Assembly (NCBI GenBank): GCA_009733575.1
Contig: ML769473.1
Coordinates: forward strand, 1-64,000
Length of the DNA: 64,000 bases
From: Gymnopus androsaceus JB14
Taxonomy: Eukaryota; Basidiomycota; Agaricomycetes; Agaricales; Omphalotaceae
Direction: 5' to 3'
Below the pieces are notes generated by a model. It did no database searches. It was not told the DNA's origin and saw nothing but the letters and a program-made list of their open reading frames with translations. Position numbers and translations under genes: made by a program. Positions 23,663-34,635 of the stretch are shown in pieces; within the stretch, counting starts at the first letter, position 1; each line of letters begins with the position of its first letter.

Positions 23663-24608
23663 TCAACTTGACCTTTCAACTCCTTCCAATTCCCCCTTTG
23701 ATGTGTCAATTTCATGAATTCGTCTACAGTGATTTATTTAAATCAGCGGAAGGTGGACTCAAACCATTAACAGAAACTTACTGAAGGGCATAACCTCAAA
23801 TACCAATTGCAGCGGATTGGTTTCAATAAGATCCTGGGGTGGGATAAACATCCCCGGACCACTGACTTTATCGATGGACTCGTAGGTGAGAAGAATGGTA
23901 TCGGGGTTGAAAGTTTTCGAAGTCTCTTTCAATAGATGTTGGTTTTCCTCCACATAACTCTTTACACTGGCTGATAAAACATGGCCGGCAAGGGATTTCG
24001 GGAATTTGTCGAAAGGGACAAATAGCTGTTAATACAAACGAGCGCAAATTAATAGACGCAGAAGGAATAGAGCTTAGACTAGGGAGACTGGGACTCGAGC
24101 TCACCTTTGGCCTCGAAGCAGAGGCCAATGCAGCCATACTCGTGGTTTTGACAATGACCTAGCGCAGTGAAAATTGTGGGCAGGGGTACGGGCAAACGAG
24201 CTTCACAAATTGAGCTCACCACATACTCTGTGTCGCCTGAGACTGTAGGTCCAGTAGCTTTAGTCCCTGTGGTGTGAGGCATGGCCAATAGGTACGCATA
24301 TAATCCCCGAGGATATACATCTGCATAGGCCATCCCCTGCTCCCCGTGCTGCAAAGCCATCTTCACGATCATCGATTTTCTATTGTTCATAGCTTGCTAG
24401 TAATTCAATGAATCGGGTTGGCGATAGTATGTACGAGTCACGAATGAGTACCCACCTTGAATTTCGCACTAACGGATGTCTGGGGAAGGTATTGATAGCC
24501 TAGTACAGTTTCCTCGTTGCGTGAGTTAATTGGGGAGGCATTGACCGTGACGCCCATTAGTCCAATGAGAAGAAACAAACAGGCAAGTAGATTGGTAAAA
24601 TGAGGCAT
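23663..24608 (-). CDS. Small secreted protein, family not recognised
   Basis: The start at 24608 gives a clear signal peptide (MPHFTNLLACLFLLIGLMGV...VNA). The mature part begins SPINSRNEETVLGYQYLPQ. Five exons joined by GT-AG introns give roughly 230 residues, with segments HGEQGMAYADVYPRGLYAYL, GDTEYVVIVKTTSMAALA, LFVPFDKFPKSLAGHVLS and PNPLQLVFEVMPF-like near the end; stop at 23663-23665. No catalytic motif or cysteine framework is evident and I do not know the family. The last two introns are the least certain. It stands alone in a transposon-rich stretch, common for lineage-specific secreted proteins. Extracellular location is inferred only from the signal peptide. Confidence 0.6.
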
Positions 24609-25082
24609 CAGGATTCAGAGACCAGCTCGGAAAGAAGATTCAATACAAAGAGGATTGTCTGGCCTGCAGGCGATAGAATCATTCTATCCAATGTTGGGTT
24701 CTTTTATACAGGTCGATGAAAATGCGATACGAGACCTGATAGTAATTAAAGCAGGCTGGCAGGATGGAAGGACGGATGATAGGCTCGTCCCCACTATGTT
24801 GATGCGATCAACGGTCAGCCGGCTACGAATCAGTGATCCGATTCTTGGCAAGATCGTCCTATCCATGTAGCACTTCTGTATTGAGTGGTATAAACCCATC
24901 GTTTCTGGTTCACTGACTATTTACTCTACCATCGGAGGTTCGGACGAATCCGCTGTGTGCCATTTGATATTTATGCCGCCGCAGATCCATCACATTCCAT
25001 TCCACGGATCTTCGCGATGCTCCTCAACATGGGCGAGGAAATGCGATGCGATACATGACACAGCTAAATTGTAGTACTTATA
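24609..25082. other. Intergenic, secreted-protein gene promoter
   Basis: No supported gene. Open frames on both strands near 24655-24900 mirror each other and show no protein-like composition. Confidence 0.4.
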
Positions 25083-25542
25083 GTTTGCGAAACTCTGCTT
25101 ACTGATCTTATTTACAACCAAACACGCCACCGCTCCACCGCGGCGCGGCCACCAGTACATTGTTCATTTCTCTGCCAGATGCCTCTCCCTTTTCTCAGCA
25201 ACGAGTAGCTATGGGCAATTTTCGCTACTCCATCCAGCTATAAAAGAAAAATTCTACGCTCTTTCGTTGACTGAAAACCAAGTTACTACAGCTCGAAAAC
25301 TTCCCGTTTCCCAATCGACAGTCAGTAGGGTGAAGGCGAATGTGCTAGAAACCGGGAAAGTTGCAAAAGACCTAACTGGTGGTAGGCCGAGAAAGCTCAA
25401 TTCTCTGGACTTGGCTTGTAAGTCTCTAATATACGCAGGTGACCGCGACGTGCAGAGCGGCGTTGGGGCTCACAGTAGGCTGCGGCATGACATCGTTTTG
25501 TTTGGTTGTAAATAAGATCAGTAAGGAGAGTTTCGCCAAAAC
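25083..25542 (+). mobile_element. Tc1-type transposon relic, 460 bp, long inverted repeats
   Basis: The left end (GTTTGCGAAACTCTGCTTAC, then TGATCTTATTTACAACCAAACA) and right end (reverse complement GTTTTGGCGAAACTCTCCTT, then ACTGATCTTATTTACAACC) form inverted repeats of about 45 bp with few mismatches. TA dinucleotides flank both ends. The interior holds only an N-terminal transposase fragment, so this is an internally deleted, non-autonomous derivative. Confidence 0.8.
25230..25515 (+). pseudogene. Transposase N-terminal helix-turn-helix fragment
   Basis: The open frame reads KEKFYALSLTENQVTTARK, PVSQSTVSRVKANVLETG and KDLTGGRPRKLNSLDL. This is the HTH plus GRPRK linker typical of the DNA-binding half of Tc1/mariner-like transposases. 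There is no DDE/D catalytic domain, and the frame runs into the right inverted repeat and stops. It lies inside the TIR-bounded element at 25083-25542. Confidence 0.65.
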
Positions 25543-25792
25543 TATGCTACAAGTATGAATGAATCATTAGACTAATCCATGACTTTGCAAGTTAGGCGCA
25601 CCAAAGAACGCCCCAGGATCAAGAGAATTTTTCCGAAACTAACCCTAGCTCCTCTGCTGAAAAAGATAGAGCGGAAAATATCTTTGGCTGAAAACTGCAG
25701 AACAATCGCGGCGAAAAACAAGAGATTACGGGCGAAATTCGGATTGAAAAAGAATCATGACAGCATGGACACATAGCGTGGCGCTATGCTCT
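25543..25792. other. Short non-coding spacer
   Basis: A Lys/Arg-rich open frame at 25579-25776 has no recognisable family and is not claimed as a gene. Nothing else seen. Confidence 0.35.
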
Positions 25793-26250
25793 TTAAACCG
25801 GGTACACAACCTCTCCTTCTCGCCCGACCCAATCACAGTCGATGAGTTGACATTGCCACCGACCCTGGTGGTAACGCACAAATAAATTCACATCGCGCAG
25901 ATCACTATGGACAAACCCTAGTTTGTTCGATCGCGTCCTTGCAAGCGCTCAGGTTGCAATCTCATCGCATGGCAGGAGGTCATCCTCTAAGGTCTCCATT
26001 ACTACCATCCACCACCCACCCGGGAGATCAGTGCAAGTCGGATTGCGCTGCTGCCTCGTATGCTTCAACTTCGTACCTGCCATATCCAAATTTAACGATA
26101 ATCTTGCGACCGTCCTTGGTGGAAGCGGTGAATTGTTTCGAATCACCTTGTGAAACGCATGCATCTGAGGTAGATTCAATAACTTAGCCATGGAATAAGC
26201 GCTTTGACCGTACCTATAAACTCCTCCTGTGGTCATTCCACCGCTTCTCA
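25793..26250 (-). pseudogene. Relic of a fungal kinase-like (phosphotransferase-fold) gene
   Basis: On the minus strand, pieces read GGWWMVVMETLEDDLLP (hinge-like), GFVHSDLRDVNLFVR (catalytic loop, HxDLRxxN) and QLIDCDWVGREGEVVYPV (metal-binding loop, normally LIDFDWAG, then GExRYP). This is the pattern of a kinase-like family that is expanded in Agaricomycetes. Stops fall inside the expected frame (after SDLH and after EIAT), and the N-lobe is missing. Stop at 25793-25795. Confidence 0.6.
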
Positions 26251-26486
26251 TCAGCGCAAAAAATCTTATAGTTCAATACTCTACTCTACACCAACCTGAG
26301 TACCAATTAATGGATAGTATAGCCTTGCCCGCTTTATCTGCAAACGTACCGATGGAACTGCTGTCAAGCTCATCTGCAGCGCTTAGGTATGCAGAAAAAA
26401 AGGTGTTGGCGTTTGCACTTCTATCGACCGTGAAAGACGCATCGCGGAAGTGGGGTAACCCAAAACTTGAGCATTCATACATATAT

Positions 26487-29400
26487 CTACTTTTTCAACT
26501 TCAGCTGCACGGTCGGCTTGACACCCAACCTCATTGACAGGACCCTCACTTCCAACTCTGTCCCCACTTCTAAATCACTGGGTACATCGAGCACTAACCC
26601 CTTGATACCGAGGCTATGGAGGCCCACTTGTCCCTGCCGCCTCCTTGTCTCGCCGCTTATCTGCGCTGGAGCCAAGGCAATTCCTTTTAGGTCGAGGAAG
26701 GGATTCTGGACCTCAGCGAGTTTAGAATGTGAATGGTATCCTGGGGCGGAGTTACGAAGAAGAACAGAATTACTCGTCGACTCGTAGTTTTCGGGGTCAT
26801 GCCTCCCCAAAAACCGCATCAGCCATCCGATATGCCAAAACGCCAAGTGGTTTCCTGATAAACGGCGCTTGAACCGCTCAGCAGCTTTGGTCCGCACGGC
26901 AAACGAATCAAGTTCTTCTTTAGAGTATAAAGCTAATCCTCTCCCTTTCACCCCCTTTGCCTCTTGAATCAAAGCATGCTTGATTTGCCAATGCATCACC
27001 AAATCAGAGTACCTCCTCAATGGACTGGTGCACCGAGTGTATCCCTCGTCATCGGGAACACCTAGCCCCCAGTGCCCTTGGATAGAAGTGGTATACGCCG
27101 CAGCACTCTCGGCGATGATGTTGGCTTGAAGTCGGATACTGTGGGGTGTAAGGGGAAGGTATGAGTTATATTGTAGAACAGGATCATCAGTATTCCCCAT
27201 TCGAGCATCGAGCAAATCTTGCCGCGCTTCTTCAGAAGCGACTAGTGGACGACCAGCAGACCGACGTATGAGCGGGAGGTCACGGTCACGAGCAAACATC
27301 GATGCTGCTCGAGCAGCGAGTTTCATCGCTTCGGCGACAAGAGATTTCGCGCCAGTTTCGGCCGTGGAGTGAGTCTCAGTGCGATAAGACATCGAGGGAA
27401 AAGAGCCCGTATATGTGTAGGCTGTGTAGGTGGGATTGGATGATGAGGGATCCGGGTCTGTGGAGAGGGGAGGCAAGGCGACGGTAGGAGATGGAGAGGA
27501 AAACTTAGGCCAGTTGATATCGAATAGTCCAGCTTCAGACCGAGATGAGGTAAATATCCCTTCTCTGAAACGTCTCGCGACGAACGCTCGGGTGATTTTG
27601 AACATTGCTCTGAGATCTTTCGCCGCAGAGTCGGAAAGCGAATGGGTTTGTTTCATTGGAGGCGCTCCACCGAAAGGATACGAGTAAGGATTCACTGGCA
27701 ATCCCATCTTCGCATTCGCCTCGTCATAACTCAGCACCACTAAATTCCTCACCAGTCCCGGACGGACAACATAGTCCCGTATCAACCCGTCATTCACATC
27801 CACTTTGACGCTGAAAGTCAAAGTGTTTTGGGGTTTACCAGGCGTACAGGACAGTGACAGGCCTCGTTCTGGATGATGTGTGAATGACTTGGGAAGCATA
27901 GGATATGTTTGTTGATACATGTAAACGGAGTCTGCTTTCAGTTCTGCATGTTTTGCAAGAATGTGAGTCGGAGGAAGGAGGGCGGTGGGATCCGCGACGT
28001 GGACATGGATCCAGGTTTGTGAAGGATCAGAGGAAATAGGTTCGATGGAAATACCGTCGTCGAGCTCCTTTGCATCGGGGTCGTCGATGACATAAACGGG
28101 GAGGGAACCGAAATCGTGTCGAATGTGAGAGGCAGAGTCGGTCGGATAAAAGTCTTCGGGACCCAGAACTTGTCCAGTAGGTGTGTACGGAGACGATGTG
28201 TCATTATTTTCCGTCAATTTATTAATCGTCCTTTCAACAACCCCACCTGGCTCCTCCCAAGTTTTCCTCCTATCCACGTCAATTTTGAACGTTTCAGAGA
28301 TTTCTGTAAGATCCTGCCAGGGTGCAAGAGCGCCGATGTCCAGCAGTATACGATGTATGACATCCTCATAAATGTCTCCAGTTTCGTAGATCAATTTCAT
28401 GATGTGGTGAACGCCAATCGCGTAAGGGTCGGTCTGGGACAAAGAAACTGGACGGAGATATTGGATGAGAAACATGATGATTTCCATTTCGGAGGATGTC
28501 CATGTATGGGATGCTACCTTCATCGTAGGCGGTCCGGATTCGAGTCTGGGTGTTCAATAGCTTTGACACTCAGAATCCTCTTGACCTTGGCCACGAAACC
28601 CTCTAGATTATGATGGCCTTCCCCTCCCTTCGTCCACTCTCTAATTTTCTTGATGCGTTGGACGTCGCTGAACGGCCTGATGAGGAACTTTCTCGACGTG
28701 ACGTAGTCATGCGAGGCGACGAAGAAGATGGGATTGCTGATGAGGTATTTGTGTGCCGAAAGGATATGTGCTAATGTGGGTTTGTATACCAAGAGCGTCG
28801 CGACTTCAGATAATGTTGTTTCGGCCCATTGGTTGTCCTCCTTGGCTCTAACTGTATCGTAAATATCCAGCCCCTTGCTGGAAATTACGTTCATCGCATC
28901 ATCGCACATTTTGTTGAGGTCCCTGAGTTTCTTCAGCACTTCCACCCTTCCCTCAAGCTCGCTCTTGGTAGTCGCGACCAATGCTGTCCCGCATTGCTCT
29001 ACGAGCTGAGTGGAAATAAAAGAAGGAACGTCAAAGAGCACGTTGTCCGGGGAATGTGTCCACATTTCACCTTTGCTTGTGAGAGCAGTGAAGACTAGCT
29101 TGCGGTCCTGCCAACCGGTACCAAGAATGACCGCGTTGACAGCAATACCTCCTCTAAATCACGGTTAGATACATTCAATAAATAGAGTTGGTTGCTTACT
29201 TTCTAAGCTCAACGAAACAGCCCGGTTCCAGCTGCAAATCACTGGAGTCACTGTCTTCGTATGTTTCCTCTGTACCTGCATTCAAAAATGCAATCCGATC
29301 CAAGCTGTCTGGTCTCTTCCCTCTATCTTTTATTGTAGGAATCTTTTCTACTAGACGCTGAGTTTCGCCGCCTGTAGCAGTATGTGAGACGGTAATATAA

Positions 29401-29720
29401 TGAAATAAAAACAGAAACTCACCTGGAGTTGGAGTATGAAACCATCCCGACGGCGGATCCACCTTCTTTGCTATCATAGACTCTATTTGCGACGAAAACA
29501 CATCGTGCTGTTTTTTCGAAGGCCCTGGACGAGGAGGGAGCTTATTTATCGCGGGTCCATGTGGAGGAAGACGTTTAGATTTGGATTTGGATTCGGACTT
29601 GGGTTTGGAATCTTTTGAAAAGCATCGAGTCAAACTTGAACTATAGTGAGGTATGCGCGTTCTATATGTTATGGAAGATACTGTTAATGAACGACATGAG
29701 CGCGTTAATGGGCCATACAT
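26487..29720 (-). CDS. Mitochondrial RNB-domain 3'-5' exoribonuclease (Dss1/CYT-4-like)
   Basis: RNase II-family exonuclease, the catalytic part of the fungal mitochondrial degradosome. The start at 29720 gives a basic, Ser-rich presequence (MYGPLTRSCRSLTVSSITYR), consistent with mitochondrial import. The middle exon (29065 leftward) holds the helical N-terminal region. The long last exon carries the RNB active site VIDDPDAKELDDGISIE, then HVHVADPTALLPP, and TRCTSPLRRYSDLVMHWQ, the conserved RNB C-terminal block. It ends RLGVKPTVQLKLKK. Introns lie near 29160-29200 and 29370-29420. Near 28527 the middle and last parts are out of phase by one missing base (SNPD / PTMKVASHTW). That could be an indel error or an unseen short intron. 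Length about 1,050 residues. Confidence 0.88.
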
Positions 29721-29912
29721 CCGACTGGGACGACGGGAACTCGAAGGAGGTTTTAAGGAATGGAAAATAATTGGCGCCGAAAACAGTTGACTCTTATCAT
29801 ATCTTATCTAATGTACTAAGCGCTCGATGAAACGATTTCTTGAATTCTCGTTCAAAAATCGAAATATTAATCTTATTGACGAAGAACGAACACTATACAG
29901 CTTTTTAAATAA

Positions 29913-31947
29913 TCAAACATGGCGCCGTCTGTACTGTATGTCTCTCGGGGTTTTGGGCATGACGATCATCGTCTAACGGAAGGGAAGCATCAGTAGAGGA
30001 AGACACAAAAGCATTGACAGAAGGAACGTACATGATAGTTATGTTCCGGAACACCGGTAGGAATCTTAAACTCCATCTTGCGAATAAAGGTGGAAAGAAT
30101 CGTTCCCAGCTGGAGGTACGCGAACTAGTAGAAGAAATAATCAATTGTTTGATAGGTTCAATAGAAGAAAAAAACCCCACCTGTTCACCAATACACCTAT
30201 GCCTTCCAGCCCCAAACGGCTGATACGGGCTGTCCGTTCCCTTACTCACCGCGCCAAACCCAAAGTCGATCTTCTCCCCGCCTTCATCAGTATACTCCTT
30301 CAACGCCATCATCGCCACACCTTCAGGATCATTCCACCTAGCAGGCTCCCACTTGTTCGCGTTCTTCCACACCGTGGGATCCATTTGCGCGAAAAAAGGA
30401 GACGCGAGGACGACGTGGCCTTTTGGTACGATATACGTCCCTTCCGATTTGGGCGCAGCGAGAGTAGGTGGAACTGGGACATCATCGCGTACGGCTCGCA
30501 TAATACTGTGGATGGGAGGGTGCACACGGAGTGTTTCGCGAATGACGGAGTCTAAGACGGGGAGGTCGCGGAGGTCTTCGTAGGTTAGAGGACGGAATTT
30601 TCCAGGTTCACCGTTGATGCCAAAGTGTTTTACTTGCTCTTGGTATAGAGCATCGCTGAAACCATTGTTAATAGCCGAGCTAGAAGAAAGCGGGGAAACT
30701 TACGCAACATCATCTCTTTCAGCCAGCTGCAATAGTGCCCACGCGCCCGTTGCGGAGCTGGTGTGCTGGCCGGCCATGAGAAGAGCAATCATGATGTTTG
30801 CGATCTCGTGGTCCTTGAGAGCTTTTCCGGAACGATATTTCTGGTTCAAGAGGGCAGCGATCATATCATGGTCGTGCTACGAGAACAATAAGTGAATATC
30901 ACACAAAAAAGCGAGTTCGACCTACCTGTCCCGACCCTCCTGTTCGCCTCTTCTTAATAAACCCAGCAAAAAATTCGCTCATCTGCTTCTGCGCTCTATC
31001 CCTTTTCCTATAACTCTCTAATGGCAAATTCGGGAACATGAAATTAATCGGTGTGAATCCACCATCCAAATCCGTGTAAATCTGGGCAAAGCTCTTGTTT
31101 AAATTCTCCCTCACTTCAGTCCCTTGGAGCGTTCTCGAAGCCGTTAAAATGGTAATTTCAGCAAGAACCTTGACAGCCTCGAAGGAACCCCATTCGGTAG
31201 TCTCTTTCATTTGGTATGTGGAGAAAGCAGGGTCGGAGGAGAGGAATTCCTCGACTTCCTCTTCAATCATGCCTACGTAGGCACGGAAGTTGTCTGTTGA
31301 GAGACCGAATTTGACGAATTTTTTCTGCTCCATGAAGATTTCGTTGGGAACATCGTATACGACATCCGGACCAAAGACGGGAGTGGTTAAGTGCTGTACT
31401 GAATGTTAGAGACATGAAAGAAATACACTGTAAGCACCTACAGTGTAAGCATCTTCTGCGTTAAATACCGTGCTCTTTCCACCCAAGATGAAGTTGTTTC
31501 CTTTAGCACCCAGACAAACCGTGACCTTGCGCCCGAGAAGAATGAAAGTGAATACGTTCCCATACTACACTTTCCGTATTAGCTGAGGTCTCTTTCAGAC
31601 CTTGAACGCGTATACCTTTGCCTGGCAGTTAACGAAAAATTTCATAGGGTCATTCCCGTACTCTATCGCTGAACCAATGATAGGAATCCAGTGGAACACT
31701 ACCGGAGGGGCAGTTTTGGAGTGAGGCACAATCTACGCATTCCTTATTAGTAGGAAGACTTAGTAAGAAGCAGGAGACTTACAAGTTGCCGCAATACGTT
31801 CAGCACAATCGCGAGTAATGGGACGTTAACGAGCGCAAGTAAAATAACCGTTGGAGTGAGCGAAATTTCTTGAGCCTGGGCAAGATAGCCTGACCAGGCG
31901 TCAGGTACCGTTATAGGAATGGTGCTGTTCATCGAAAAGGGCGTCAT
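29913..31947 (-). CDS. ERG11: Lanosterol/eburicol 14-alpha-demethylase (CYP51)
   Basis: Cytochrome P450 that removes the 14-alpha methyl group in ergosterol synthesis at the ER; the azole target. The start at 31947 is followed by an N-terminal membrane anchor ([20 protein letters not shown]). Then come [37 protein letters not shown] and [14 protein letters not shown]51 signatures in the B-C region. The I-helix reads [16 protein letters not shown], the ExxR helix [18 protein letters not shown], and the heme loop [15 protein letters not shown]. After the heme loop, two introns lead through [10 protein letters not shown] to [16 protein letters not shown]. About nine exons, all in phase, no missing key residue. 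Shares its upstream region with the end of the FAD monooxygenase gene, which is transcribed in the same direction; no functional link is implied. Confidence 0.95.
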
Positions 31948-32559
31948 GGAACCATTATTGCGAAAAGGAACTTGGATTTATTCAGAATAATTGGGCGTCT
32001 ATTTTGAAAATGTCGTACCATTCTTCCAAATCTGGAGTAATCCAGAGCCCTTCTCGATTCGACCAAGACTCAACAAAACATCGATTCCATTTGACGGCCA
32101 TCCCAAGGCCATCCCACAAAAGTGACGGCTTAACCGTCCATCACGATCGCTTTTAGTACTGCGGCAGCGTGGCTGAATGCAAGTTGAACACCTTCCTTGA
32201 ACTTTCCGATATCGAAACGACCAATACTCACGATGAAACTCGGGAATTTGATGCCTCAGTGAACGTGTAGTTGAGGAGGCAAGCAGAGCAACGTTTTTGA
32301 GACTTGCTTGGAGGGTTGTTGGAGGGCGAAGGTGGCCAAGAGAGTCAGGATTCAAGTAGGTACCTAAAAGCGCACAGCAGATCGACAACGGATGTCTTGT
32401 ATGAAGCTATTTGTCCAATGTTCTCTAGACTAGATCTGTGTTAAGAACCAACCCTGTAGAGAACAAATAGTGGGCGCTTGTGTGGCGCTGTCCCAGAAGT
32501 TGAACGGCCCGTTCATCCGAATATTGGTGTTAAAAAAGGAATAAATACGTTTGGCAGTA
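31948..32559. promoter_or_regulatory. Region between FAD monooxygenase and ERG11
   Basis: About 610 bp containing the ERG11 promoter and the 3' flank of the monooxygenase gene. An antisense-type open frame at 31999-32388 has no protein-like features. No sterol-response element could be assigned with confidence. Confidence 0.45.
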
Positions 32560-34072
32560 TCAACGGTTTCCGAGACCGCTAAGGCGGTAAGCCAACTTGC
32601 GCTTGAATACAGAAATATGAGAAAGTATACGCAAGACCCACACCGGCCAACTCATCAAGTGCGGTCGCATCACAAAGCCCACTGCACCCACCATGTCTTT
32701 CGTGAGCTTGATATTACCCAAACCACGAATCCGTCTCAATGCTGCGTAACTTTCCAGATCAGTTGTATCCTCACCATCGCCGTCTCCGAGTCGTTCCTTC
32801 GCCAGCTCCCTCTTCCGTATGTGCTCTGACAAAATAGGACCAAGACCGGTAGCATCTCGCAGGCCGAGATTCATGCCTTGACCACCAGCGGGCGGATGTA
32901 TGTGTGCGGCGTCACCTACAAGGAAAACACACCCACCATGCACACGTTTAAAGAAAACGTCGGCAATGGCGGAATGTGTTCGGAAACGCGTAGACCAATG
33001 TACTTTGGTGATACGGACTGGGTCGGGATTGACATTGAAGTCTGAGGATAGGTGGAATGGCGCCTGCTGGTCCATGTTAGTCTGGAGAAACTCTAGCGAA
33101 GGCTGGGAAGGTGGTTCTCCTATTACCCGTGGAACGTTGAACCCAATCCGATATACGGCTTCGGATGAGTTGTAAAGCATTTCACTGACAACAGGTTTTC
33201 CCAAAGAAATGAACATGAACATCCCCGCCTTTGATACAGTTAAAAAAACACCGCTTGAAGGAGCATTGTTTGCGGAGAGGGAGACATCTGCTAGCACCTA
33301 AGCTTTGGTAAGTAGGTACTCTTGAGTGGTATGAAAAACGAGTACCATCTGTGCAACTTTATCATTTCCAGAATCTTCAAAGGATAGTCCATCTGGGTCT
33401 GCGAAGTTAATGCCTGATAACTGCCGGACCTGCAAACAAGTCATTCCAATAAGGTCCGTTCTGCGCTGAATTGATTATACTTACCGTGGATCCAGCTCCA
33501 TCGGCTCCTACCACATAATACGAGCGAACTATCTCTCCGGACTCAAACATAACATCCATCCCATTTCCGTGCAAACTATTGCTCATCCCTACAACGCGAC
33601 AGGGCCTGACCACCTTGACACCCAGTTCGTTCAACCTCTCCTCGAGCACATGCTCAGTAGCGGTTTGTGCAAGTATGAGAACGAAGGGGAACTTGGTATA
33701 AGAGGAGATGTATGAGAAGTCGGTCCTCAGGATACTGGAGGTTCTGTCATCAACTCCCCAGTCGGTTCCCTTAATCCCTAGTTCGACCAGCTTGGAAGCG
33801 CAGCCATACGTGTCCAATGCCTGCATTTAATGAGATAAGTTGACGGTTCGAGAAGGAGAGTGCAAACTTCTTTCCTCAAGAGTAGCGGCGTGTATGGCTA
33901 AGGCTCTGGAAGCATTTGTGCCTTTTTCTGCACCATCCACGACAAGGAGCTTGGAAGGGTCGATTCCATTGCAGATCAGGGAGATTGCAGCAGCAAGTCC
34001 GCTAGGGCCTGCTCCCACTATGAGTATTTGAGTTTCTGCTGGGAGTAAAGCTGGCATGTTGAGCCAATGCAA
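32560..34072 (-). CDS. FAD-dependent aromatic monooxygenase (PheA/TfdB type)
   Basis: Class A flavoprotein hydroxylase. Exon 1 has the dinucleotide fold LIVGAGPSGLAAAISL and the SRALAIHAATLE motif. Exon 2 has the DG-like motif VVGADGAGST, and the last exon has the second FAD motif VFLVGDAAHIHPPAGGQGMN. Ends RLSGLGNR at 32560. About 435 residues, so it lacks the C-terminal thioredoxin-like domain found in phenol 2-monooxygenases. Intron 1 is odd: conservation demands the join LE|ALDTYG, but the donor there (33873-33874) reads GA (GAG|GAAAGAAG) where GTAAGAAG would be expected. This is either a base error, a non-canonical GA-AG intron or a splice mutation. The other introns are canonical. Substrate unknown. 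Confidence 0.83.
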
Positions 34073-34635
34073 GAAACCATACTCTTACAGTATATATGCT
34101 CGAACGAACTGAATGACAACTGAAGATCGGATAAGCACCAACCCAAGCGCAATCATGACTAGTGACAAACTACTTGATTCTTTAAACCAGTGGGAACTTT
34201 TCGGTTAGATTTCGAGCCGCTTGAATTCGGTAAGATTTTATCTTACACTTACTTATAGCCGTTGACTTAGTAAATTAAACGACTTGCTAGGAATGCCGCT
34301 TGGAAGTTTATTTCAAGCGAGGAGAAGGGAGACATAAACTTCTCCAGATCATTGCCTTGTTATCCGAAAGCGGTGAAGGAGCTGGGGGCTCGGCAAAGTT
34401 GAACGTACGGCTAATGAACGACAGCCTGGTTTCTGTGATTGATAAGTCAACTCAGAGGATTTACATACAGAGAGTGGTAGCTAATTTTAACGTATGACAA
34501 TAGTTTTCGTTAGTAGATCACCCTTGGCAAGGTTCCGACGAAGACCAAAAAGCATGGGACGAGTGGACTACGTGACCAGTGACATGTCGCGTTTACTTCC
34601 GGCTGGCTCTTTTGGCCCGTCACCTTGAGTTTTGC
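34073..34635. promoter_or_regulatory. Divergent intergenic region
   Basis: About 560 bp between the leftward monooxygenase and the rightward MYND gene; presumed promoters of both. No other feature recognised. Confidence 0.45.

Noticed and set aside
24655..24899. Open frames on both strands at the same place
   Set aside because: They mirror each other and neither has protein-like features; chance frames.
25579..25776. Lys/Arg-rich 65-residue open frame
   Set aside because: No homology seen; lies between two relics and its basic composition comes from AT-rich purine runs.
27302..27687. Open frames on the plus strand inside the RNB gene
   Set aside because: Antisense shadows of a strongly conserved coding exon.
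30014..30583. Plus-strand frames across the ERG11 heme region
   Set aside because: Antisense shadows of the CYP51 exons.
31999..32388. 129-residue leftward open frame upstream of ERG11
   Set aside because: No motif, unusual residue mix, and sits where the ERG11 promoter is expected.
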